This document shows, one piece after another, positions 7,058-14,329 of a stretch of DNA of 21,302 bases. Location: NCBI GenBank assembly GCA_002068205.1, contig MVZB01000026.1, positions 1 to 21,302 on the forward strand, in the 5' to 3' direction. Source of the stretch: a candidate division BRC1 bacterium ADurb.BinA292 (GTDB lineage: Bacteria; Sumerlaeota; Sumerlaeia; MVZB01). The position numbers and the translations under genes were made by a program. Numbering within the stretch: the first letter of the stretch is position 1; every line of letters starts with the position of its first letter. Below the pieces are notes generated by a model. That model was not told the origin of the DNA and ran no database searches. It saw only the letters and a program-made list of their open reading frames with translations.

Positions 7058-7104
7058 TGAAAATTCGAATTTGTTTCGATTTTCGCTATTCGAAATTCGA
7101 GTTT
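7058..7104. repeat. AT-rich terminal inverted repeat, right end of the S23 element
   Basis: Contains the perfect palindrome AAATTCGAATTT (7061-7072), then TTGTTTCGATTTTCG, then ATTCGAAATTCGAG. It is inverted relative to the left copy at 6632-6670 and ends only a dozen bases before the nuoF start codon, so it supplies most of the nuoF upstream region. Confidence 0.6.
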
Positions 7105-7115
7105 GGACTCAATCC

Positions 7116-8435
7116 ATGGCGACAGCAGCAATCCAGAACTACAGCCCGATCCTGACCGCCGGCGTCACCGGAACGGTTTATTCCGGTTCCGTGGAGTCGC
7201 TGGCCGATTACCAGGCCAAAGGGGGGTATGACGGGTACAAGCGCGCGCTTCAGGAGCAGACCCCGGACGACGTGCTGGCGCTGGTGAAGGAGGCCAATAT
7301 CCGCGGGCGCGGCGGCGCGGGCTTTCCCGCCGGCGTCAAATGGGGTTTCATCCCGCGCAACCGCAATCTGCCGCACTACGTTTGCGTCAACGCCGACGAA
7401 AGCGAGCCGGGAACGTTCAGCAACCGCCCGATCCTCGAACAGCGGCCGCATCTGCTGCTCGAGGGGGCCGCGCTGGCGGCCTATGCCACGCTCGCCGAGA
7501 CGGTCTACATCTACATCCGCAAGGAGTATTACGAGGGGGTGCGCCAGACGCAGCGGGCGATCGACGACGCCTACGCCGCCGGGCTGCTGGGTCGGAACAT
7601 TCTGGGAACCGGCTTCAACCTCGATATTCATGTTCACACCGGCGCGGGCGCCTACATCTGCGGCGAGGAGACGGCGCTGATCGAATCGCTGGAGGGCAAG
7701 CGCGGCTATCCGCGGCTGCGCCCGCCGTTTCCCGCCGTCCAGGGACTGTATAACTGCCCCACCGTCATCAACAACGTGGAGACGCTGGCGATCGTCGCCG
7801 AGGTGGCCCGCCGCGGCGGCGACTGGTTCAAGTCGCTGGGGACGGAAAAATCGCCGGGCATGACCGTCTATTCGATCTCGGGCCACGTGCGCAAGCCGGG
7901 CAATTACGAGCTGCCGCTCGGCGTCACCATGCGCGAGCTGATCTATGAGCACGCCGGCGGCATCCGCGACGGAAACAAGTTCAAGGCCGTGTTCCCCGGC
8001 GGCAGTTCGGTGCCGATGCTCTTCGAGGACGAACTGGATGTCGTGATGGACTTCGACGGCCCGCGCCAGTACGGCACGTTTCTCGGCTCGACGGGCATCA
8101 TCGTGATGGATGAAACGGTTTGCCTCGTCTGGGCCGCGCTCAATCTGATGCACTTCTACTGGGACGAATCGTGCGGCCAGTGCACCCCCTGCCGCGAGGG
8201 GACCGGCTGGATGCACAAGATCCTGAAGCGGCTGGAACACGGCCAGGGCGTGCAGCACGATGTCGACCTGCTGCTGGATATCTGCAAGAACATCGTCGGC
8301 CGCTCGATCTGCGCGCTGGGTGAATTCTCGACCGGCAGCCTGGTGCGTACGATCCCGCGCTTCCGCGACGAATTCCAGGCCCACGTCGATCAGCAGGGCT
8401 GCCCGTTCGAGAAGAAATACACGGAGTTCAGATAG
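7116..8435 (+). CDS. nuoF: NADH-quinone oxidoreductase subunit F (NADH- and FMN-binding, 51-kDa subunit)
   Basis: 439 residues from ATG 7116. The open frame extends back to 7071, but those codons lie in the AT-rich repeat and are not family-like. NuoF oxidises NADH and passes electrons through FMN to cluster N3. Motifs: NIRGRGGAGFPAGVKWGF (61-78), VNADESEPGTF (91-101), and GAYICGEETALIESLEGKRG (178-197). The N3 ligands are C353, C356 and C359 (ESCGQCTPC) with C399 (SICALGEF). No clear ribosome site precedes the start, where the right-hand repeat of the S23 element sits, so translation may rely on a weak site. A strong GGAGG follows the stop codon (8435-8439). Confidence 0.96.
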   Translation: MATAAIQNYSPILTAGVTGTVYSGSVESLADYQAKGGYDGYKRALQEQTPDDVLALVKEANIRGRGGAGFPAGVKWGFIPRNRNLPHYVCVNADESEPGTFSNRPILEQRPHLLLEGAALAAYATLAETVYIYIRKEYYEGVRQTQRAIDDAYAAGLLGRNILGTGFNLDIHVHTGAGAYICGEETALIESLEGKRGYPRLRPPFPAVQGLYNCPTVINNVETLAIVAEVARRGGDWFKSLGTEKSPGMTVYSISGHVRKPGNYELPLGVTMRELIYEHAGGIRDGNKFKAVFPGGSSVPMLFEDELDVVMDFDGPRQYGTFLGSTGIIVMDETVCLVWAALNLMHFYWDESCGQCTPCREGTGWMHKILKRLEHGQGVQHDVDLLLDICKNIVGRSICALGEFSTGSLVRTIPRFRDEFQAHVDQQGCPFEKKYTEFR

Positions 8436-8439
8436 GAGG
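8435..8439 (+). promoter_or_regulatory. Strong ribosome site directly after nuoF, probably stranded
   Basis: GGAGG overlaps the last base of the nuoF stop codon, the place where a tightly coupled next gene would begin. The next operon gene, nuoG, now starts 1 kb away. The nearest starts are GTG 8442, in frame with the transposase gene, and ATG 8459 in another frame; neither gives a recognisable product. Confidence 0.4.
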
Positions 8440-8579
8440 TCGTGCCGCGGACTGAACCATGGAAGTTGAAGCCTGCCGCTTTCATCTCGCTTATTACACA
8501 GGCAATTTCGGGGCGGCCATCGCGGACTTCGCCTCGGTTTCCAGTCAACCCGGTAGCTGGGAATGGCGAAAACAGAGTG

Positions 8580-8627
8580 AGTCCCGTCAGGGACAGCAGA
8601 TTTCAGCCCGCCACGTCAGTGGCGGGT
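8580..8627. repeat. REP-like unit 1 (two hairpins)
   Basis: Hairpin one is GTCCC-GTCA-GGGAC (8581-8594). Hairpin two is CCCGCCAC-GTCA-GTGGCGGG (8607-8626), a perfect 8-bp stem. Both have the loop GTCA. They are joined by AGCAGATTTCAG. The 3' 24 bases are repeated exactly, inverted, at 9194-9217. Confidence 0.75.
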
Positions 8628-8646
8628 GGCAAGGGGCAGATGAGAA

Positions 8647-8668
8647 AGTCCCGTGGGGACGGCAGAAG
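8647..8668. repeat. REP-like unit 2 (partial)
   Basis: AGTCCCGTGGGGACGGCAGA: the first hairpin and linker of unit 1 in the same orientation, without the second hairpin. It ends just before the transposase ribosome site. Confidence 0.55.
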
Positions 8669-8687
8669 CTGTGTCCGGAGGGAACCG

Positions 8688-9140
8688 ATGGCTCATACAT
8701 ACGGCAGTTGCCTCTATCACTTCGTCTTCTCAACACGGGGCCGGATCGACGCAATCAAATCCGAATGGATTTTTGACTTGTGGGAGTACATGGGAGGAAT
8801 CGCAAGGAACTCAAAAATGTCAGCAATTTGTATCGGTGGGATTGAGAATCATGCTCACGCACTCATCATGATTCCGCCCTCGGTCGCTCCGGCCAAAGGA
8901 ATTCAGCTCATCAAGGCGAATTCCTCGAAATGGGTGAATGAAACGCTAAGACCGAAGATCCCTTTTGGCTGGCAGGAGGGGTATGGCGTTTTTACCATCG
9001 GTTTCTCGCAGACCGCGAAGACGCGCGAGTATATCATGACGCAGGCTGAGCATCATCGACACACATCATTCGAAGAGGAATACCGTGCATTCTTGAGGAA
9101 GCACATGATCGCTTTCGAGGAGGATTACATCTTTGACTGA
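8688..9140 (+). CDS. IS200-like Y1 transposase / REP-associated tyrosine transposase
   Basis: 150 residues, full length for the TnpA/RAYT HUH single-strand transposases, which cut and rejoin hairpin-marked single-stranded DNA through a tyrosine. ATG 8688 has an excellent ribosome site, GGAGGG, 5 bases upstream. The N-terminus (YHFVFSTRGR) is typical. The HUH motif is H55-A-H57 in GGIENHAHALIM. SSKWVNE and WQEGYGVFTIG follow, and the catalytic tyrosine is probably Y115 in REYIMTQAEHHR, with Q119 in the YxxxQ spacing. No key residue is missing, so the protein could be active. Base composition is lower in GC than the nuo genes, consistent with acquisition. The frame stays open upstream to GTG 8442, but that part has no family similarity. 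No TnpB partner is present. Confidence 0.9.
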   Translation: MAHTYGSCLYHFVFSTRGRIDAIKSEWIFDLWEYMGGIARNSKMSAICIGGIENHAHALIMIPPSVAPAKGIQLIKANSSKWVNETLRPKIPFGWQEGYGVFTIGFSQTAKTREYIMTQAEHHRHTSFEEEYRAFLRKHMIAFEEDYIFD

Positions 9141-9159
9141 CGAGACGACAATCTCTGTC

Positions 9160-9173
9160 GTCCCGATGGGACT
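9160..9173. repeat. REP-like unit 3 (half unit)
   Basis: GTCCC-GAT-GGGAC hairpin followed by T, only 20 bases after the transposase stop. It resembles the small hairpin of the other units and could also act as a weak terminator. Confidence 0.45.
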
Positions 9174-9193
9174 CCGTAACTTTATTGTCTTGT

Positions 9194-9242
9194 ACCCGCC
9201 ACTGACGTGGCGGGCTGAAGTCTGCCGTCCCTGAGGGACTTA
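9194..9242. repeat. REP-like unit 4 (two hairpins, inverted relative to unit 1)
   Basis: CCCGCCAC-TGAC-GTGGCGGG (9195-9214), then CTGAAGTCTGCC, then GTCCC-TGA-GGGAC (9227-9239). Read on the - strand it is unit 1 with a few changes. The first 24 bases are the exact reverse complement of 8604-8627. Confidence 0.75.
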
Positions 9243-9248
9243 AGTCGC

Positions 9249-9300
9249 GTCCCGTCACCGACATGGCGGGCCTGAAACGTGTGCCATTCCTGAGGGAGTT
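9249..9300. repeat. REP-like unit 5 (diverged direct copy of unit 4)
   Basis: CCCGTCACCGACATGGCGGG at 9251-9270, then CCTGAAACGTGTGCCATTCC, then TGAGGGAGTT. It has the same order and spacing as unit 4, with substitutions that break some stem pairs, so it looks like an older copy. Confidence 0.6.
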
Positions 9301-9436
9301 GGGGCCGCCCGTGAAAGTACCGCCCACTAAGACTTGAGAATGCGCCGCCGGACGTGGAAAATGTTGCGTCCCTGTTGCGGCGGTCAGGACAGACGACGAG
9401 CCTGTCGACTCGGATCGGAACCGGAATAGAAGCTTC

Positions 9437-11956
9437 ATGACCCCATTGAACGTCCCCCCGCCCCCCGACAACGTGACCGTCACGGTCAACGGCGCCCCGA
9501 TGCAGTTGCCCAAGGGCAAGAACCTGCTGCAGGCGCTGCTCGACGTCGGGCATTACATCCCGCATTACTGCTACCATCCGCGGCTGAGCGTGGCGGGCAA
9601 CTGCCGCCTCTGCCTGATCGAACTGGAGGGGCGGCCCAAGCCGGAGATCGCCTGCAACATGGTCGTGGCCGACGGGCTGAAGATCCGCACCGACAGCGAG
9701 CTGGTCGACAGTTGCCGCAAGGGGATGATGGAGTTCCTGCTGATCAATCATCCGCTTGATTGCCCGATCTGCGACCGCGGCGGCGAGTGCATGCTGCAGC
9801 GCTACAGCGTGGAATACGGCTGGGGCACGGCGCGCACGATCGATCCCCGCCGCCGGTTCCACAAGCCGCAGTTCGACCCGCTGATCGACATCGAACGCAA
9901 CCGCTGCATCATGTGCACGCGCTGTGTCCGTTTCTGCGACGAGATCGCCGGCGAGCACGTGATGGGCGTCTTTGGCCACGGCAACCGCAACTACATCGGC
10001 ACCTACGGCAACGGACCGGTCAGCAACCCGTTTTCGGGCAACGTGATCGACATCTGCCCCGTCGGCTGCCTGACGTCCAAGCCGTTCCGGTTCAAGGCGC
10101 GGGTCTGGGAACTGCGTCAGACGAACACGACGACGCGCACCTGCAACGGCGCGGTGACCGCCTGGACGCGCGCCGGCAAACTCTACCGCGTGACGCCGCC
10201 GACCCGCCGCCGCCACGGCGCCTACACGATCGACGAGGACACCGACGAGTTCATCAGCAACGAGGCGCGCTTCGGCACGCACTACGCCAACCATGACGAC
10301 CGGCTGACGACCCCGATGATCGCCGCCGGCGACGGCGCCCAGATGACGACCTCGTGGAAGAGCGCGCTGGAGGCGGCGGCCCGCGCGCTGCGTAACGCCG
10401 GCCGGGGCGAGGCGTGCTTTCTGGCGGGCGAGCGTTCGACCAACGAGGAGTTCTACCTGCTGGGCCGCCTGGCGCGCGGGCTCTGCCGCGCCGGCCACAT
10501 CGACTGGCGGATGCGTTTTACCTCCGAGGCGGCGGCGCGCGCGGCGGGCGACGCCCTGCGCGCCAGCGACGGCGACCTGGACCTGCTGGCGCGCGGCGCC
10601 TACGGCGCGACGCTGATGATCCATGCCGATCTGCTCGGCACCGCCCCCGACATCGCGCTGCGCATCAAGGAGGCCGCGCGGGCGGGCAAGACGCGCCTGG
10701 CGCTGCTCGATGCCCGCGTCGATGAGTTCTTCGGCCGGTTCGCCGACCCGGTCTACCTGGAGCAGCCCGAAGCGCTGGCGACAGCCGTCAACAACCTGGC
10801 CGCAGCCCTGGAACACGGACGGGACGAAGCCCATGCGCCCGCCGACGGCGCGCCCCTGTTCAACCATCTGGCGCAGCACGAGCAGGGCCTGATCGTGCTG
10901 GGGCTCGACGCGGCGGGCGGCGCGCTGAACCCCGCGCTCGTGCCGGCGGCGCTGCGGCTGGTCCAGGCGCTGGGCGCGGGTTGGCAGTTTCTGGCCGTCA
11001 CCGCGGCGCGCAACGCCCGGGGGGCCGTCGCCGCCGGGGCGCAGAGCGACCGGCTGCCCACCGGCCCGGTCACCGATCCCGAGGCGCTGCGCTCGACCTC
11101 GGAACTCTACGGGGCGCCGCTGGAGGCGCCGGAGGAAACGCCGGCCGCCCCCGAGCTGCTGCGGCGGGCCGCCGCCGGCCAGTTCAAGGTCCTCTTCCTC
11201 CACCGCTGCGACGAACTGGTGCATCACCCCCAGCGTGAGCTGATTGAGCAGGCGCTCGCGGCGACCGAGACCGTCATCGCCGTCGATATCTTCCCCTCCT
11301 GGATCACGCGCCACGCCGACATCGTACTGCCCGGATCGCTGTTCTACGAGAACGACGGCACAATGACCGACATCGACGGCACGCTGCAGCGCATGAGCCG
11401 AGGGGATCGCCCGCGCGGCGACGCGCAGGAGGAGTGGCGGATTCTGGAGTCGATCGCCGTGCTGATGTCGGCGGCGCGGCGTCACAAGAGCGCCCAGTCG
11501 ATCTTCGGCGATCTGCTGAAAGCCTGGAACGCGCCGACGCTGTTCCGGCTCGACGACCTGCTGCTCGATCCGCCGTCGCTGCTGCCGCAGACCAATCACG
11601 TCCTGCTCTCCCGGCGGACGCGGCCCAACTTCAAGCTGATCCTGGCCGAGCGCGGCGCGCAACCGCCGGCACAGGCCGCCCCGGCCGCTGGCGGCGGGCT
11701 GCGTCTGCTCTGGAACATGCATAGCCAGGGGCCCGATCATCTCGGCTCCCGCTCGTCGGAATTCGACGCGCTGCACCCGCAGCCACGGCTGGAACTCAAC
11801 CCGGCGGACGCCGCGGCGCTCGGCCTGGCCGACGGCGACTGGGTCCGTCTCGCCGGCGGCGAGGTTTATCTGCCCGTGATCCAGCTTGAACGCGCCATCG
11901 GCCCGTTGCCCGATGAAGCCCTGTATCAGGAAGAAGCCGTGGAGACGCCGGCATGA
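9437..11956 (+). CDS. nuoG: NADH-quinone oxidoreductase subunit G (75-kDa subunit)
   Basis: 839 residues; the largest subunit, carrying the Fe-S wire from NuoF to NuoI. The first 240 residues hold the clusters: N1b [2Fe-2S] at C45, C56, C59, C73; N5 at H105, C109, C112, C118 (NHPLDCPICDRGGEC); N4 at C157, C160, C163 and C207. The remainder is the molybdopterin-oxidoreductase-like domain with no cofactor role, ending in a conserved ADIVLPGSLFYENDGTMTDI stretch (about 633-652) and a C-terminal DMSO-reductase-like barrel. The extra N7 cluster found in E. coli and Thermus needs four Cys near residue 235; only C236 is present, so N7 is absent. The ribosome site is weak (AGAAG). The 3' end overlaps nuoH by 4 bases (ATGA). 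Confidence 0.96.
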   Translation: MTPLNVPPPPDNVTVTVNGAPMQLPKGKNLLQALLDVGHYIPHYCYHPRLSVAGNCRLCLIELEGRPKPEIACNMVVADGLKIRTDSELVDSCRKGMMEFLLINHPLDCPICDRGGECMLQRYSVEYGWGTARTIDPRRRFHKPQFDPLIDIERNRCIMCTRCVRFCDEIAGEHVMGVFGHGNRNYIGTYGNGPVSNPFSGNVIDICPVGCLTSKPFRFKARVWELRQTNTTTRTCNGAVTAWTRAGKLYRVTPPTRRRHGAYTIDEDTDEFISNEARFGTHYANHDDRLTTPMIAAGDGAQMTTSWKSALEAAARALRNAGRGEACFLAGERSTNEEFYLLGRLARGLCRAGHIDWRMRFTSEAAARAAGDALRASDGDLDLLARGAYGATLMIHADLLGTAPDIALRIKEAARAGKTRLALLDARVDEFFGRFADPVYLEQPEALATAVNNLAAALEHGRDEAHAPADGAPLFNHLAQHEQGLIVLGLDAAGGALNPALVPAALRLVQALGAGWQFLAVTAARNARGAVAAGAQSDRLPTGPVTDPEALRSTSELYGAPLEAPEETPAAPELLRRAAAGQFKVLFLHRCDELVHHPQRELIEQALAATETVIAVDIFPSWITRHADIVLPGSLFYENDGTMTDIDGTLQRMSRGDRPRGDAQEEWRILESIAVLMSAARRHKSAQSIFGDLLKAWNAPTLFRLDDLLLDPPSLLPQTNHVLLSRRTRPNFKLILAERGAQPPAQAAPAAGGGLRLLWNMHSQGPDHLGSRSSEFDALHPQPRLELNPADAAALGLADGDWVRLAGGEVYLPVIQLERAIGPLPDEALYQEEAVETPA

Positions 11957-13209
11957 CGCTGACCCTTACTCCGTTTGCCATCGAGATGCTCCTGCGGCTG
12001 GTGCTCATCCTGGTCATTTTCCATGTGCTGCTGATCATCGTCCCGTTTATGGTGCTGTGGGAGCGCAAGCTGCTCGGCTTCATTCAGGAGCGGCCGGGGC
12101 CCAATCGCGTCGGTCCGTGGGGGATTCTGCAGACGATCGTCGACGGCCTGAAGCTCTTCCTGAAGGAAGACATCCGGCCGGCCTCGGTCGATCGCACGCT
12201 CCATACGCTGGCGCCGCTGATGACCGTGGCGCCGGCGATCCTGGTGCTGGCCATCGTTCCGTTCGCCGATCCGGTGCGGATCACCCTCGATGGCGGCGAG
12301 TTCTCGCTCCTCGGGCTCACTATTCAGGTGGCGCCCGTCGTCCTCGACCTCCCGATCGGCATCACCAGTCTCGAAGTCGGCATCCTCTATTATCTGGCGA
12401 TCACCGGCCTGGCGGTCTACGGCATCGTGCTGGCCGGGTGGGCGTCCAACAGCAAGTATTCGCTGCTGGGGGGCATCCGTTCGAGCGCCCAGATGCTGAG
12501 TTATGAGATCGCCTTGGGGCTCTCGCTGGTCGGCGTGCTGCTGATCGCCGGCACGTTCGATCTGCGCGCGATCATCGAGCAGCAGGACGGCGGCTTCTGG
12601 AACTGGCACGTCTGGAAACAGCCGGTCGGCTTCCTGCTGTTCATGGTCGCCGGCTTCGCCGAGACGAACCGCCTGCCGTTCGACCTGCCCGAGGGCGAGA
12701 GCGAACTGGGCGCGGGCTTCCACACCGAATTCAGCTCGATGAAGTTCGCCATGTTCTTCATGGCGGAATACATGAACATGTTCACGTTCTCGGCGGTGCT
12801 GGCGACGCTGTTCCTGGGCGGCTACACCGGTCCGATCGCGAGCCCGTTCGCCGAGCTGGGCTGGCTCAACGTCGCCTGGGGGGTGTTCTGGCTGATGGCC
12901 AAGATCTTCCTGATCGTCAGCTTCATGATCTTCATCCGCGGCACGCTCCCCCGGTTCCGCTACGATCAGCTCATGGATCTGGGCTGGAAGGTGATGTTTC
13001 CGCTCGCGCTGGCCAACATGGTGCTGACGGCGGGGGTCGTGGCGGTGTTCCCCCCCGGCAACCGCTGGGTCACGCGCGAGGAGATCATCGGTCAGCCGTC
13101 GACGGTGGGGCTGACGCTCGGGCTGCTGGTGGTCGGCGTCGCGCAAATCATCATCATGGACATGATCCTTAACGCCAGGAAGAGGCGGCTGCTCGCAAAT
13201 GCTCGTTGA
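11953..13209 (+). CDS. nuoH: NADH-quinone oxidoreductase subunit H
   Basis: 418 residues with about eight hydrophobic helices plus a longer C-terminal end than E. coli NuoH (325). It roofs the quinone chamber at the foot of the membrane arm. Signatures: WERKLLGFIQERPGPNRVGP (36-55), AGWASNSKYSLLGGIRSSAQ, and the acidic loop AETNRLPFDLPEGESELGAG followed by FHTEFSSMKFAMFFMAEY. The start is fixed by the ATGA overlap with nuoG and by GGAG 9 bases upstream. The 3' end overlaps nuoI by 11 bases. Confidence 0.97.
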   Translation: MTLTLTPFAIEMLLRLVLILVIFHVLLIIVPFMVLWERKLLGFIQERPGPNRVGPWGILQTIVDGLKLFLKEDIRPASVDRTLHTLAPLMTVAPAILVLAIVPFADPVRITLDGGEFSLLGLTIQVAPVVLDLPIGITSLEVGILYYLAITGLAVYGIVLAGWASNSKYSLLGGIRSSAQMLSYEIALGLSLVGVLLIAGTFDLRAIIEQQDGGFWNWHVWKQPVGFLLFMVAGFAETNRLPFDLPEGESELGAGFHTEFSSMKFAMFFMAEYMNMFTFSAVLATLFLGGYTGPIASPFAELGWLNVAWGVFWLMAKIFLIVSFMIFIRGTLPRFRYDQLMDLGWKVMFPLALANMVLTAGVVAVFPPGNRWVTREEIIGQPSTVGLTLGLLVVGVAQIIIMDMILNARKRRLLANAR

Positions 13210-13666
13210 TCTGTTCAAAGGCTTCGCCGTCACGTTCAAGCACATCTTCCGGCCGCGGGTGACGCTGGAGTATCCGGAAGTGAAGCGGCCGTTGCCGCCC
13301 TACTTCCGCGGGCGCCACCGCCTGCAGCGCTACGAGAACGGGCTGGAGCGCTGCGTCGGCTGCGCGCTGTGCGCGGCCGTCTGCCCGTCGGAGGCGATCT
13401 ATCTGGAAGCGGCCGAGAACGATCCGGCCAATCCGGTCTCGGCCGGCGAACGCTACGCCCGCGTCTATCAGATCCATCAGTTGCGCTGCATCTGGTGCGG
13501 GTTCTGCGAGGAGGCCTGCCCCGAGGATGCGATCGTGATGGGTCCGGACTTCGAACTGGCCAACTATCGGCGCGACCAGTTCATCTGCGACAAGCAAGCG
13601 ATGCTCGACCCGCCCGACAAGGGCTTCGGCAAGGAACCGAATCTGAAGGTGAACACGGCGCTGTAG
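13199..13666 (+). CDS. nuoI: NADH-quinone oxidoreductase subunit I (two [4Fe-4S] ferredoxin-like)
   Basis: 155 residues. It carries clusters N6a and N6b that link NuoG to NuoB. The two ferredoxin motifs are complete: C52-C55-C58-C62 (RCVGCALCAAVCP) and C97-C100-C103-C107 (RCIWCGFCEEACPEDAI). The N-terminal amphipathic segment (LFKGFAVTFKHIFRPRVTLE) is the usual membrane-surface anchor. ATG 13199 lies inside the end of nuoH, implying coupled translation. Confidence 0.97.
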   Translation: MLVDLFKGFAVTFKHIFRPRVTLEYPEVKRPLPPYFRGRHRLQRYENGLERCVGCALCAAVCPSEAIYLEAAENDPANPVSAGERYARVYQIHQLRCIWCGFCEEACPEDAIVMGPDFELANYRRDQFICDKQAMLDPPDKGFGKEPNLKVNTAL

Positions 13667-13682
13667 CGGAGGGGAGGGAGCG

Positions 13683-14228
13683 GTGATCTCACAAATCGTC
13701 TACGGCCTGCTGTTCGTGCTGGCGCTCTTTTCGGCGATGATGGTCGTGCTGTCGCCCCACGCGGTCTACGGCGCGCTCTACCTGGTGTTGACGATGGTGG
13801 GCATTGCCGCGCTGTTCGTGCTGATGAACGCGCAGCTGGCCGGCGTGCTGCAGATCATCGTCTACGCCGGCGCGATCATGGTCCTGTTTCTGTTCGTCAT
13901 CATGCTGCTCAACGTCGGGCGCCAGGAGGGGGGCTCGGGCATCAACCGGTCGGTCCGCTGGCTGGGCGGCGTGCTGTCGGTCGCGTTCATCCTGCAGGTG
14001 ATTGCGATGTATGCCGGCCTGCGCGACGAGCTGGCGGCGAACTACACGCTGGAGGGGGCCCAGAGCATCCGCATCGACGACGTCGCCCGGCTGCTGCTGA
14101 CCGATTACATCTACGCCTTCGAGATGACCTCGGTGCTGTTGCTGGTGGCGGTGATCGGCGCCGTGGTGCTGGCCCGGCGGCGACTCGTGCAGGGAGCGCT
14201 GGAGGAAGGGGAGCGAAGGGGGTTCTAG
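13683..14228 (+). CDS. nuoJ: NADH-quinone oxidoreductase subunit J
   Basis: 181 residues with five predicted membrane helices; part of the proton-transfer path between the quinone site and NuoK. The start is GTG 13683 with a strong purine-rich ribosome site (GGAGGGGAGGGAG). Conserved blocks: SPHAVYGALYLVLTMVGIAA, then LFVLMNAQLAGVLQIIVYAG with the pi-bulge Tyr region, then MVLFLFVIMLLNVG. A periplasmic loop and a last helix, LLLVAVIGAVVLAR, complete it. The product ends in a short basic and acidic tail. Confidence 0.95.
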   Translation: MISQIVYGLLFVLALFSAMMVVLSPHAVYGALYLVLTMVGIAALFVLMNAQLAGVLQIIVYAGAIMVLFLFVIMLLNVGRQEGGSGINRSVRWLGGVLSVAFILQVIAMYAGLRDELAANYTLEGAQSIRIDDVARLLLTDYIYAFEMTSVLLLVAVIGAVVLARRRLVQGALEEGERRGF

Positions 14229-14329
14229 AGTAGTTGATCGTCTCTCGTATTGCGTCGTCCTCTCAACGAAGGAGCGTTCACTAAAGCCAATGATGTCTAA
14301 GTTTGATCACGACCGACTGGTTTAACCCA

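Larger units (their letters stand above)
8580..9300 (+). mobile_element. IS200-like / RAYT transposase island with REP-like repeats
   Basis: An insertion between nuoF and nuoG: one transposase gene (8688-9140) with REP-like hairpin units on both sides. An exact 24-bp sequence at 8604-8627 recurs inverted at 9194-9217. The units are arranged so that those left of the gene are mirror images of those on the right, plus extra partial copies. This is the layout of a REP-associated tyrosine transposase with its cognate repeats. The 8436-8579 stretch before it holds nothing I recognise. The true ends of the inserted DNA cannot be fixed from one sequence. Confidence 0.65.

Noticed and set aside
8442..8687. 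N-terminal extension of the transposase from GTG 8442
   Set aside because: Open by chance through REP-like hairpins; the family N-terminus begins at 8688 with its own strong ribosome site. Kept only as a possible read-through product in the findings.
8580..9300. CRISPR array
   Set aside because: The repeats are unevenly spaced, occur in both orientations and surround a transposase gene; there are no uniform spacers.
9182..11776. An 864-codon open frame on the - strand opposite nuoG, and a similar 593-codon frame opposite nuoM
   Set aside because: Same antisense artefact of high GC at third codon positions; no recognisable protein features.
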